From: Phocaeicola faecalis
GTDB taxonomy: Bacteria > Bacteroidota > Bacteroidia > Bacteroidales > Bacteroidaceae
DNA length: 64,000 nucleotides
Direction: 5' to 3'
Assembly: GCF_021730445.1 (NCBI RefSeq)
Contig: NZ_JADNRM010000001.1
Span: forward strand, 387,004 to 451,003
The notes below the pieces were generated by a model. That model was not told where the DNA came from. It searched no databases and saw only the letters and a list, made by a program, of their open reading frames with translations. The position numbers and the translations under genes are program-made. The first letter of the stretch is position 1. Each line of letters begins with the position of its first letter. This document shows positions 1 through 8,001 of the stretch, one piece after another.

Positions 1-237
1 CCGATAATATTTACGGGGAGGACCCTGAGTAGATTCTACCCATTCGTAAGAGAGCAGGTCGTCGTTTTTCAACCGGGTAAGCAGTGGATAAAGCGTTCCC
101 TCTACCACGATGAGCCGTGCTTCCTTCAATTTTAAAATAATATCCGAAGCATAAAAGGGCTCTTTGTGCAGCAACAATAAAATGCAATATTCAAGCATTC
201 CTTTGCGCATCTGAGATTTTACATTATCAACGTTCAT
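1..237 (-). CDS. PadR family transcriptional regulator (N-terminal 79 residues, cut by window edge)
   Basis: The reverse strand reads MNVDNVKSQMRKGMLEYCIL and runs open to the window edge, so the gene is partial here by position. The segment is a PadR winged-helix domain: the opening K-x-x-x-x-K-G-x-L-E-Y-x-I-L-L-L, a helix with YASDII, then EGTLYPLLTRL and the wing ending GPPRKYYR. Short PadR proteins (about 110 aa) of this type usually repress a neighbouring gene and themselves; in Bacteroides they often precede a PspC or DUF1700-like membrane protein, which would lie outside this window. The start is the ATG at 237, about 24 bp after a TATATTTG -7 box. Confidence 0.85.
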   Translation of the reverse strand, partial: MNVDNVKSQMRKGMLEYCILLLLHKEPFYASDIILKLKEARLIVVEGTLYPLLTRLKNDDLLSYEWVESTQGPPRKYYR

Positions 238-243
238 ATTCAA

Positions 244-305
244 TAGTACTTTGTTTGACACAAATATATGCATTATATTAGTACTTTGTATTGCATAGTA
301 CTTTT
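244..305 (-). promoter_or_regulatory. padR promoter with three AGTACTTTG repeats (candidate operator)
   Basis: A Bacteroides -7 box, TATATTTG, is read on the minus strand at 268-261. Around it on the plus strand the motif TAGTACTTT(G/T) occurs three times, starting at 244, 279 and 296. Its core AGTACT is itself a palindrome. One copy lies between the -7 box and the start codon and two lie upstream, spaced 35 and 17 bp. That arrangement suits autorepression by the PadR dimer; the link is inference. Confidence 0.5.
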
Positions 306-374
306 ATTTTGTGTATTTTAACTATAAGACAAAAGAAAGGGAAAGAGAGAAAACAATATTAGGAAGGAAAAACT

Positions 375-382
375 TATATTTG
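375..382 (+). promoter_or_regulatory. -7 box (TATATTTG) for the GNAT gene
   Basis: TATATTTG matches the Bacteroides TAnnTTTG -7 consensus and lies 32 bp before the ATG at 415. No clear TTTG -33 element is visible at the usual spacing. Confidence 0.5.
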
Positions 383-414
383 TCCCCCATTAAACCCATA
401 AAAGCACAAAGAGT

Positions 415-912
415 ATGTTTACAATACGAAAAGCGACAACAGAAGATATTCCATTGATTCACACTATGGCAAAGGAAGTATTTCCTGCTACCTACGCAGA
501 CATCCTTTCTCCTGAACAGCTCGATTACATGATGGAGTGGATGTATTCCATTACAAATCTGCGCAAACAAATGGAAGAAGAAGGCCATATTTACTATATT
601 GCTTTTAAAGAAGATGCACCTGCCGGTTATGTCTCCATCCAACCCGAAGGGGAAGATTTGTTTCATTTACAGAAAATTTATGTCCTCCCCTCCTTCCAAG
701 GACAACATTTGGGAAGGCTGTTGTTCGGACAAGCCATAAAAGCAATAAAAGAAATCCATCCCGCGCCTTGCAAGATGCACCTGAATGTAAACCGCAATAA
801 TAAAGCACTCCGATTTTATGAATATATGGGAATGGAGAAAGTAGACGAAGGGGATTTTGCTATCGGCAACGGATATTATATGAATGATTATATCATGGGA
901 CTCACTATCTGA
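415..912 (+). CDS. GNAT family N-acetyltransferase
   Basis: A 165-aa single-domain GNAT protein. It opens with the classic beta1-alpha1 (FTIRKATTEDIPLIHTMAKE); the acetyl-CoA pyrophosphate loop (motif A) is visible near residues 88-103 as LQKIYVLPSFQGQHLGRLL (Q-x-x-x-x-G). The C-terminal motif B region contains LNVNRNNKALRFYEYMGM, the N-x-x-A-x-x-F-Y-x-x-x-G-F pattern common in GNATs of the RimI/PA4866 type. The substrate cannot be read from the sequence. It is a lone gene, convergent with the AlkD-like gene, and its last codons form half of a terminator hairpin. Confidence 0.85.
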   Translation: MFTIRKATTEDIPLIHTMAKEVFPATYADILSPEQLDYMMEWMYSITNLRKQMEEEGHIYYIAFKEDAPAGYVSIQPEGEDLFHLQKIYVLPSFQGQHLGRLLFGQAIKAIKEIHPAPCKMHLNVNRNNKALRFYEYMGMEKVDEGDFAIGNGYYMNDYIMGLTI

Positions 913-925
913 GTCCCTCATTTTA
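897..925 (+). terminator. Terminator hairpin shared by two convergent genes
   Basis: GGGACTCA (897-904) pairs perfectly with TGAGTCCC (910-917) across a 5-nt loop, followed by TCATTTT. The upstream arm lies inside the GNAT coding sequence, whose stop is at 910-912, and the downstream arm directly abuts the stop codon (918-920) of the reverse-strand gene. Confidence 0.7.
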
Positions 926-1637
926 CTGCCTTACGTTTCATGCCACGGATTATATCTTTATCGTCCGGACTGACCCGAAAGGATTCTGTTATCTTTTGGA
1001 GTGCTTTGTTGTAAGTAAAGTCATCCAAATGATTTTTCTCCAACAACAGCATCGTTTCTTTTGGAAATTTCACATAGCAGACAGAAAGCGCCCAAGCCAC
1101 TGCCATCCTTACATAATAACCTTCGTGGTTGATACGGTCCATCCATTGCAATACCTTCTGTATGTAATCTGCATCAATATAATGCGCCATTGCCATAACC
1201 ACTCCAAAACGAATTTCATATTCCTTATCCGATTCCATCCATCCTTCCAGAAATTGCCATATACGTTCCTTATTCCTGTCAACAAAGCGTTGCTTACCTG
1301 CAAAATCGAAAGTATCACATACAGACCAGCTATTAATGAGCGGTACAAACGTTGATACTAATGAAAGATACTCTTCCACATCCTTTATTTTCACACATCC
1401 TATCACCATGCCTTGAAGCATGCGTTCTTCCATATAATAGATGTCGGCCGATTGCAAATAAGCCTGCCAATCATCTTTGGCTATTTGAGCCGCCAATTGC
1501 CGGAGAGCCGGAACACGAACGCCCAACACATTTTCAATACCCGGATGGAGAGCCTCAGTAAACTTTTTATTACCCTCTCCAGCCAATTGCAACAAATTTT
1601 CCTTTATGGTTAACCCATTGATGCGATATTCATTCAT
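918..1637 (-). CDS. DNA alkylation repair protein (AlkD-type HEAT-repeat glycosylase)
   Basis: This 239-aa all-helical protein matches the AlkD/DNA alkylation repair family by length and motifs: GVRVPALRQLAAQIAKDD near residues 39-56, WSVCDTFDFAG near 105, RFGVVMAMAHY near 145 and YYVRMAVAWALSVCYVKFP near 170-190. AlkD excises positively charged N3- and N7-alkylated purines without base flipping; whether this homologue is active is not shown. Start at the ATG at 1637 (MNEYRINGLT). Its stop is 5 bp from the stop of the convergent GNAT gene. Confidence 0.85.
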   Translation of the reverse strand: MNEYRINGLTIKENLLQLAGEGNKKFTEALHPGIENVLGVRVPALRQLAAQIAKDDWQAYLQSADIYYMEERMLQGMVIGCVKIKDVEEYLSLVSTFVPLINSWSVCDTFDFAGKQRFVDRNKERIWQFLEGWMESDKEYEIRFGVVMAMAHYIDADYIQKVLQWMDRINHEGYYVRMAVAWALSVCYVKFPKETMLLLEKNHLDDFTYNKALQKITESFRVSPDDKDIIRGMKRKAVK

Positions 1638-1697
1638 CGTAATAGATTCGTTTAGATTATAACAAGCTTCCTTCCAACCTCAATAAAAAATACAAAA

Positions 1698-2957
1698 TTA
1701 TTCATCCCAAACCAGATAAGCCGAAACCAACCAATGGTTCAATTTATCACCATCTACTTCCTGAGCGTCAGGAATACTAACCTTAAAAGTATGTTTACCG
1801 GCTTTCAAATCGCCAAGCATTACTTCCTCGGGTAACACATCCGAGCCCGGACACCAATTGGAGCGTGATAAATCCGATGAGCCTAATGGTTCTTCAATTT
1901 CTTTTTCTTCATAACCGTTTTCACCGATATAAGAAGAAAGCCGCTTAATCAGCCACACTCCTGTCCCCGGATTGAAACGACGGAAAGAGGCACAGTCATC
2001 CCGCCATGGAATAAAATCCAGCACTTTCTCGCCATCAACCGAAACAATATTGCGTTTCTTCACAAATTCATCTCCACCGCTATGACCGCCATGCCCGGTA
2101 ACAATATACTTCAAGCGGACATTTTTTGCATTACGAGGCAGTTCAAAATCCATCGCCACATCTTTACGGGCAAATATATCGGGGTAAGTCTGACCAATAT
2201 AGTAAACGGTATTCATCAAAGGCTGTACATGACGTTTGGGCAACGCATCACAACTTATCTTACTCTCTTTTATCTCAATGTCCAGACTGACAACATAGCC
2301 TTCGGCCGTCCACGTATCAATAAAAACACCTACATAGGCTTCCTTTTCCAATGCAGAATAAAGATTGGTAATATCTTGTTCCCAAACTACATTCTCTGCC
2401 CATTCAGGAATATAAACCGGCTTGCGCTTAGCTCCTATTTCATTCTCTTTTTTGCTATAAAAGCCTACTCCAAACGGAGTCATAAAGCGCATCAGTTCTA
2501 ATGTAGGCACATAATCCTTACCCGGAACAATACCAATCATATTTTCATATTTCAGACTGTCCACCGATGGAAAAGCCGCCTTTCCTTCTGCAATACTCAT
2601 CAAATTGACAAACGACTCTTTGGGCAATGCAAAACAAGAGCCCGACTTATCCCAACGATCACCATCAGAAGCCAATGTCAAGCGAAGCTTCACACGTACA
2701 TTCCGTTTATAATCAGGTAAAGATATCTTTTTAAGAATAATGCGTCCATTCACCAAACGAATAACGCCGTCTGCATTGGCCGGAGTATAATTGGGAAAGG
2801 AATCGGGACGGAAGCAAATGTTCGTATTGCTAAAAATTTGAATTTGAGTATCTCCCAATGCAGGCAGCTCTTTATGTTTGGCTGCATTTATCGGCATAAT
2901 AAAAGTTACCGCCAAAGCAAAAGGTACAATAAAGGCCAACAGGCTATTTCTTCTCAT
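1698..2957 (-). CDS. Secreted PNGase F-like peptide:N-glycanase
   Basis: A 419-aa protein with a signal peptide ([19 protein letters not shown], cleavage probably after INA). The body has the two-jelly-roll PNGase F plan: a first-domain segment with RWDKSGSCF (D103, aligning by eye with catalytic D60 of Flavobacterium PNGase F), [10 protein letters not shown] and FIDTWTAEG (D214, where PNGase F has E118), then the second domain with [12 protein letters not shown] (E297, aligning with E206) and NWCPG near 367-371. The reaction would be release of intact N-glycans from glycoproteins in the periplasm or outside the cell. The E118 position being Asp is notable. It has no glycosidase neighbours, so it is not in an obvious glycan-utilisation locus. 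Confidence 0.75.
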   Translation of the reverse strand: MRRNSLLAFIVPFALAVTFIMPINAAKHKELPALGDTQIQIFSNTNICFRPDSFPNYTPANADGVIRLVNGRIILKKISLPDYKRNVRVKLRLTLASDGDRWDKSGSCFALPKESFVNLMSIAEGKAAFPSVDSLKYENMIGIVPGKDYVPTLELMRFMTPFGVGFYSKKENEIGAKRKPVYIPEWAENVVWEQDITNLYSALEKEAYVGVFIDTWTAEGYVVSLDIEIKESKISCDALPKRHVQPLMNTVYYIGQTYPDIFARKDVAMDFELPRNAKNVRLKYIVTGHGGHSGGDEFVKKRNIVSVDGEKVLDFIPWRDDCASFRRFNPGTGVWLIKRLSSYIGENGYEEKEIEEPLGSSDLSRSNWCPGSDVLPEEVMLGDLKAGKHTFKVSIPDAQEVDGDKLNHWLVSAYLVWDE

Positions 2958-3081
2958 ACAGCTATATCAAGTTTATTAATATTATCCATTCCAAATAAAG
3001 CGAAGAGTCTATATATGAGGCTCCCCGCTTTACTAACTATGTATCAATTATATCAGAATCTCACTCTGAGTTATCAATGAT

Positions 3082-4599
3082 TTATTGATGTTGCTCACGC
3101 AACAAGTCATTTACTGTCTTCACCGGATTAAAAGTGCCCAACGGTACCTCTACAAAAACAGTACTCCAATCACTCATAGCTCCATTCCAAAGTCCCGGAA
3201 GTTCCAATGCTTTCAAGTCTTTGCCATTTTTTGACTTATACGAAATGAATCCGGTAGCTTTATCTACATAATTCACCAAATCAAATTTACGGCCTTTATA
3301 GTCACGTACAGCACAAACCAAATCTACCGGATTAAAGTGAGTACCCTTTTCAAACATGGCTTTCTTTTCAGCATCATTCATATCAATCTGAGAACTTTCC
3401 AAAATCTGCAAAGACACTGTTCCGTCAGGATTATATGCAAGGAATGGGCCACCACCAGGTTCTCCCACATTTTTCACCATACCGCAAACTCGCATCGGCC
3501 TATTTAGTTTCTTGCGTAAATAGATAACCAGTTCCGCATCCTCCAAATCTTTAATCCCATTATTGCGACAACATAACTTCTGCTGAACAAAACGAATGAT
3601 TTCTTCCAATTGTTCATGATTATATTTACCGCTATCCAACAATTCCAAATACTCGAACGCTTGTTTCTGAAGGGTGACCAAGACACCGGCTATCAATTTC
3701 TTATAAGTAACGGTTTCGTCCTTCAAACGGTCGGGCACCACATTATCAATATTCTTAATGAATACAATATCCGCATCCAAATCATTCAAGTTTTCAATCA
3801 AAGCACCGTGACCACCGGGGCGGAACAATAATTTGCCGTTATCACGGAATGGATTATTCTCCATATCAGCCGCTACCGTATCGGTACTTGGTTTCTGTTC
3901 CGAGAACGAAACATTAAATTCCACTCCATATTTTTTAGCATAAACCGCTACCTTCTCATCCACCAGCTGTTTAAACAACTCACGATGCTCGGTAGAAACA
4001 GTAAAGTGCACGTTTACTTTTCCGGTTTTTCCGGCTGCATATAGGGCTCCTTCCACCAAATGTTCTTCTAGTGGAGTACGCACGCCATCAGCATAACGAT
4101 GGAATTTCAACAAACCTTTTGGCAAAGCACCATAATTTAGCCCAACAGCTTCCAGCAAATTTGCCACCACCGGTTTATAGTTCTTTTCAGCAATCAATGC
4201 ATCAATATTCTTTCCGGTATTATCCAAACAAGCGGCATTCAAATCATTGTAAAAAGCAAAACTATGGATATGGTCGAAAAACTTCTTTTCAAAATCTGTT
4301 TTGGGAGCCTCATAATCCGCGCCCAAGAATTCAAATAAATTCTTAAACATACGACTTGCCGCCCCAGACGCCGGTACAAACTTCACAATTGTCTTGTCAC
4401 CTTGTTTATATGTATCCCATGCTTCCAGATATTCTTTCAATTCACTCTCTGCAGGAGCTATAATCCCCTTATCAATGGAAGCGGCTGCATCCAGTTCCAA
4501 GAAAGGGAAACCTTTTTCAAAGCAAGCCAATTGTTCAGCTATCTGCTGCTCTGAAATACCTTTTTTAACTAATAAATCTTTGTCTTCAGGTGTTAACAT
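3082..4599 (-). CDS. DUF4301 protein, nucleotidyltransferase-like
   Basis: This 505-aa cytoplasmic protein resembles the Bacteroidales DUF4301 family. No function is established to my knowledge. Features suggesting a UDP-sugar pyrophosphorylase-like fold are the segment KFVPASGAASRMFK near residues 72-85, which looks like the GG-x-G-x-R-(L/M) nucleotide loop, FRPGGHGALIENL near 258-270, and DADIVFIKNIDN near 273-284, the position of the substrate-binding KN(I/V)DN motif. A later segment has GMVKNVGEPGGGPFLA. No signal peptide. It is transcribed alone, divergently from the ppGpp synthetase gene. The function is an inference from motif resemblance. Confidence 0.7.
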   Translation of the reverse strand: MLTPEDKDLLVKKGISEQQIAEQLACFEKGFPFLELDAAASIDKGIIAPAESELKEYLEAWDTYKQGDKTIVKFVPASGAASRMFKNLFEFLGADYEAPKTDFEKKFFDHIHSFAFYNDLNAACLDNTGKNIDALIAEKNYKPVVANLLEAVGLNYGALPKGLLKFHRYADGVRTPLEEHLVEGALYAAGKTGKVNVHFTVSTEHRELFKQLVDEKVAVYAKKYGVEFNVSFSEQKPSTDTVAADMENNPFRDNGKLLFRPGGHGALIENLNDLDADIVFIKNIDNVVPDRLKDETVTYKKLIAGVLVTLQKQAFEYLELLDSGKYNHEQLEEIIRFVQQKLCCRNNGIKDLEDAELVIYLRKKLNRPMRVCGMVKNVGEPGGGPFLAYNPDGTVSLQILESSQIDMNDAEKKAMFEKGTHFNPVDLVCAVRDYKGRKFDLVNYVDKATGFISYKSKNGKDLKALELPGLWNGAMSDWSTVFVEVPLGTFNPVKTVNDLLREQHQ

Positions 4600-4660
4600 A
4601 AGTATATGAATTTAAATGGTTTAAATTATCCGTTATCTATTTTGATTATTCATCAATGCC

Positions 4661-4668
4661 CAAAAATA
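4661..4668 (-). promoter_or_regulatory. -7 box (TATTTTTG) for the DUF4301 gene
   Basis: The reverse strand reads TATTTTTG, a match to TAnnTTTG, 61 bp upstream of the DUF4301 start at 4599. On the other strand TACCTTTA near 4712 is the nearest -7-like match for the synthetase gene. Confidence 0.45.
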
Positions 4669-4745
4669 CAAAAAAATGCCATAAAGCCATCTAAAAAAGA
4701 AAGAAAAAAACTACCTTTACGCCGAAAGAAAAGATTTCACGTGTT

Positions 4746-6959
4746 ATGGAAGAAAAAACATTTTTCACAGCCAAAGAGCGTGAACAACTGTTCACCCTTT
4801 ATAAACGGTTACTCCGTCTATCGGGGGATACCTTGCAAAAAGACGACTGTCACAAGCTCAAAACGCATCTTATCAAGGCGGTTGCCGAAGGCAATATGCC
4901 ACGAAATAACTTTGGGATGAACCTCATTATCAAAGATATGCAGACTGCTGTCATTGTCGCCGAAGAAATCGGCATGAAGCGGGCTTCTATCTTGGGAATT
5001 ATGTTACATGAATCAGTAAAAAACCATTTATGCAGTTTGGCATCGGTACAAGCTGAATATGGAGAAGACGTGGCAGGAATCATTCGCGGACTGGTTAAAA
5101 TCAATGAATTATATGCCAAAAGTCCGACCATCGAATCAGAAAATTTCCGCAATCTGCTTCTTTCTTTTGCTGAAGATATGCGTGTCATCCTGATTATGAT
5201 TGCCGATCGTGTCAACCTGATGCGTCAAATCAAGGACTCAGAGAATGAGGAAGCCCGCCAACAAGTATCCAATGAAGCAGCCTACCTTTATGCACCACTT
5301 GCACACAAGCTGGGATTATACAAATTAAAGTCCGAATTGGAAGACTTGTCACTGAAATACACCGAACATGATGTTTATTATCATATAAAAGATAAGCTGA
5401 ATGCCACGAAAGCATCACGCGACAAATATATAGCCGCCTTTATCGAGCCGATTCAGAAGAAACTAGAGCAGGCCGGACTAAAGTTTCACATGAAAGGACG
5501 CACCAAGTCTATCCACTCCATCTATCAAAAGATGAAGAAGCAGAAATGTCCGTTCGAAGGGGTATATGATTTATTTGCCATCCGCATCATCATCGACTCT
5601 CCTATTGAGAAAGAAAAACAGGAATGCTGGCAAGTGTATTCTATCGTAACCGACATGTATATGCCCAACCCTAAACGGTTGCGCGACTGGCTTTCCGTTC
5701 CCAAAAGTAACGGATACGAGTCTTTGCACACCACAGTTATGGGACCTGAAGGAAAGTGGGTAGAGGTACAGATACGAACAGAACGTATGGACGATATTGC
5801 CGAAAGAGGACTTGCGGCTCATTGGCGCTACAAGGGAGTAAAAGGCGAAACAGGACTGGACGAATGGCTGACCACTATCCGTGAAACACTGGAAAACGCA
5901 GACAGCGACCTGGACGTGATGGATCAGTTCAAACTCGAGCTGTATGAAGATGAAGTATTTGTCTTTACTCCGAAAGGTGACCTTTATAAACTAGCAAAGG
6001 GAGCTACCGTACTCGACTTTGCCTTTACCATCCATAGTAAATTGGGATGCAAATGCATCGGTGCCAAAGTGAACGGTAAGAATGCCCAACTACGACAAAT
6101 CCTGAATAGCGGAGATCAGGTGGAAATCATGACATCCAATACCCAGACCCCCAAACGTGACTGGCTGAATATCGTGACCACTTCAAAAGCACGCACCAAG
6201 ATACGTCAGGCATTAAAGGAAATTGAGGCACGGCAAGTGCAGTTTGCCAAGGAGACCATTGAACGCAAGTTTAAAAACCGCAAACTGGAATATGATGAAG
6301 CGACCATGATGCGTCTCATCAAGAAACTGAGCTATAAAACAGTTACAGAATTCTATCAGGATATTGCCGACGAAAAGCTGGATGCCAACAGCATACTGGA
6401 TAAGTATGTGGAAATGAAAAAGAAAGAGACGGAAGCACAGCAGGATATCACCTATCGCAGCGCCGAAACCTATAGCATCCAAGCTCCTGCCGATGACAAA
6501 ACGTTCAAAGATGATGTACTGGTAATAGACCAGAACTTAAAAGGACTGGATTTTAAATTGGCCAAATGTTGTAATCCGATTTACGGAGATGATGTTTTTG
6601 GTTTCGTTACTATCAACGGAGGTATTAAAATTCACCGTACCGATTGCCCCAATGCCAAAGAAATGAGAGCACGTTTTGCTTATCGTATAGTAAAAGCACG
6701 TTGGGCCGGCAAAAGTCAGGGTAAACAATATCCGATAACCCTGCGCATCGTCGGTCACGATGATATAGGTATTGTAACCAATATCACCTCCATTATTAAT
6801 AAGGAGAGCAGCATCACTTTACGTTCTATCAGTATTGACTCGCACGACGGATTATTTTCAGGTATGATGACAGTGATGGTAGACGATACCTCCAAATTGG
6901 AATTGCTGGTAAAGAAAATAAAAACTGTAAAAGGAGTCAAACAAGTCAATCGAGGCTGA
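4746..6959 (+). CDS. relA: RelA-type (p)ppGpp synthetase with degenerate hydrolase domain
   Basis: A 737-aa RSH protein. The N-terminal HD-like domain (about 20-180) has lost the metal ligands: the HDxxED motif reads HESVKN (88-93) and the usual ADRLHNMR reads ADRVNLMR (153-160), so (p)ppGpp hydrolysis is unlikely. The synthetase domain (about 240-362) is intact: GRTKSIHSIYQKM (251-263), YDLFAIR (274-280), SNGYESLHTTV (321-331) and VQIRTERMDDIAERGLAAHW (341-360). The charge motif before it is RLRD (311-314), close to the RxKD of bifunctional enzymes rather than ExDD of E. coli RelA. A TGS domain (about 402-465), CC/zinc-finger-like segment (KCCNP) and C-terminal ACT domain follow. It makes the stringent-response alarmone; a separate hydrolase should exist elsewhere in the genome. 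Confidence 0.93.
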   Translation: MEEKTFFTAKEREQLFTLYKRLLRLSGDTLQKDDCHKLKTHLIKAVAEGNMPRNNFGMNLIIKDMQTAVIVAEEIGMKRASILGIMLHESVKNHLCSLASVQAEYGEDVAGIIRGLVKINELYAKSPTIESENFRNLLLSFAEDMRVILIMIADRVNLMRQIKDSENEEARQQVSNEAAYLYAPLAHKLGLYKLKSELEDLSLKYTEHDVYYHIKDKLNATKASRDKYIAAFIEPIQKKLEQAGLKFHMKGRTKSIHSIYQKMKKQKCPFEGVYDLFAIRIIIDSPIEKEKQECWQVYSIVTDMYMPNPKRLRDWLSVPKSNGYESLHTTVMGPEGKWVEVQIRTERMDDIAERGLAAHWRYKGVKGETGLDEWLTTIRETLENADSDLDVMDQFKLELYEDEVFVFTPKGDLYKLAKGATVLDFAFTIHSKLGCKCIGAKVNGKNAQLRQILNSGDQVEIMTSNTQTPKRDWLNIVTTSKARTKIRQALKEIEARQVQFAKETIERKFKNRKLEYDEATMMRLIKKLSYKTVTEFYQDIADEKLDANSILDKYVEMKKKETEAQQDITYRSAETYSIQAPADDKTFKDDVLVIDQNLKGLDFKLAKCCNPIYGDDVFGFVTINGGIKIHRTDCPNAKEMRARFAYRIVKARWAGKSQGKQYPITLRIVGHDDIGIVTNITSIINKESSITLRSISIDSHDGLFSGMMTVMVDDTSKLELLVKKIKTVKGVKQVNRG

Positions 6960-6988
6960 CCAGACGTGTATATAACAAAACCAAAACG

Positions 6989-7342
6989 ATGAACGAATTA
7001 CAGAAAAGAATAAAAAGCTTTGCCTATGCCATTACAGGTATAGGCAGTTTTTTGCGTAAAGAGCATAATGCCTGGATTCATTGCATAGCCATTATAGTAG
7101 TGACCATAGCCGGATTCATCCTTGGTATCAGCCGGATGGAATGGGTTGCAATACTCCTGTGTTTTGGCCTGGTATTAGCCGCAGAAGCCTTTAATACAGC
7201 CATCGAGCGATTGGTTAATCTTGTATCTCCCGACTATCATCCCATAGCCGGAGATGTAAAAGATATAGCTGCCGGAGCCGTTTTGATATGCGCTGTTACA
7301 GCTGCCATTGTGGGGGTAATAATCTTCATCCCCTATTTTTAA
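6989..7342 (+). CDS. dgkA: Diacylglycerol/undecaprenol kinase family protein
   Basis: A 117-aa membrane protein with the DgkA signature AAEAFNTAIERLVNLV (near 64-79) and the metal/ATP-site segment GDVKDIAAGAV. Three transmembrane helices are visible, as in the trimeric prokaryotic DAGK family: around 30-50, 53-70 and 95-115. Enzymes of this group phosphorylate diacylglycerol or undecaprenol; which one cannot be decided here. It starts 29 bp after the ppGpp synthetase stop, so the two are probably co-transcribed. Confidence 0.9.
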   Translation: MNELQKRIKSFAYAITGIGSFLRKEHNAWIHCIAIIVVTIAGFILGISRMEWVAILLCFGLVLAAEAFNTAIERLVNLVSPDYHPIAGDVKDIAAGAVLICAVTAAIVGVIIFIPYF

Positions 7343-7393
7343 AGGTGTTAATTAAACATTTATTTCACTAACTTTTTCTACCCTTTATATAGA

Positions 7394-7420
7394 AATCGCT
7401 AAATTAGCAGCGATTATTTT
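7394..7420 (+). terminator. Weak hairpin between dgkA and the DUF1573 gene
   Basis: AATCGCT (7394-7400) pairs with AGCGATT (7409-7415) over an 8-nt loop and is followed by ATTTT. It may be a weak terminator after dgkA or part of the leader of the next gene, whose ATG lies at 7424. Confidence 0.35.
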
Positions 7421-7423
7421 AAT

Positions 7424-7834
7424 ATGAAAATTATGAAGAAGATTTTAGTTTCAACTCTATTGTTGATTATCAGTTTAGTTTCTTATGCAGCAATACAAGG
7501 TGGAGAGGCAGAAATTACTTTTGAAAACACATCACATAATTTCGGTACATTCTCAGAATCAAGCCCGAAAGTAACATGTACATTCAAATTTAAAAATACA
7601 GGAGACGGTCCATTGGTTATCCATCAGGCAATTGCATCATGCGGATGTACTGTTCCCCAGTATCCCAAGGAACCCATTAAACCGGGAGAAAGCGGGCAGA
7701 TTACAGTCATTTACAATGGTGCCGGCAAGTTTCCGGGACACTTTAAGAAATCCATCACTATCCGTAGTAATGGAAAGAATGAAATGACTCGTCTGTATAT
7801 AGAAGGTGACATGCTTCCCAAAGATACAAAATAA
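7424..7834 (+). CDS. DUF1573 domain secreted protein
   Basis: A 136-aa protein with an N-terminal signal peptide (MKKILVSTLLLIISLVSYA) and one Ig-like/MSP-type beta domain of the DUF1573 family: ITFENTSHNFGTF, FKFKNTGDGPLVI, then the hallmark cysteine motif ASCGCTVPQYPKEP, and ending YNGAGKFPGHFKKSITIRSN. Such proteins are abundant in Bacteroidetes envelopes; a biochemical role is not known to me. Either ATG at 7424 or 7433 could be the start; the second gives a slightly better signal peptide. A strong terminator follows. Confidence 0.85.
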   Translation: MKIMKKILVSTLLLIISLVSYAAIQGGEAEITFENTSHNFGTFSESSPKVTCTFKFKNTGDGPLVIHQAIASCGCTVPQYPKEPIKPGESGQITVIYNGAGKFPGHFKKSITIRSNGKNEMTRLYIEGDMLPKDTK

Positions 7835-7852
7835 TAAAAGATTTCTCTTCCA

Positions 7853-7899
7853 GAAACTCCCTAAATAGCTTTTAAAAGTTGTTTGGGGAGTTCTTTTTT
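7853..7899 (+). terminator. Rho-independent terminator
   Basis: AAACTCCC (7854-7861) pairs with GGGGAGTT (7885-7892) around an AT-rich loop and is followed by CTTTTTT. It ends the DUF1573 transcript. Confidence 0.8.
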
Positions 7900-8001
7900 A
7901 CCACTGTATCTTGTAATATAAGAAAAAAAGAACATTTTTCCTAAATAATAAGCCACTCTTTATTCCCCAAAAATGACGTACTTTGCAACAAATTCGAAAA
8001 A

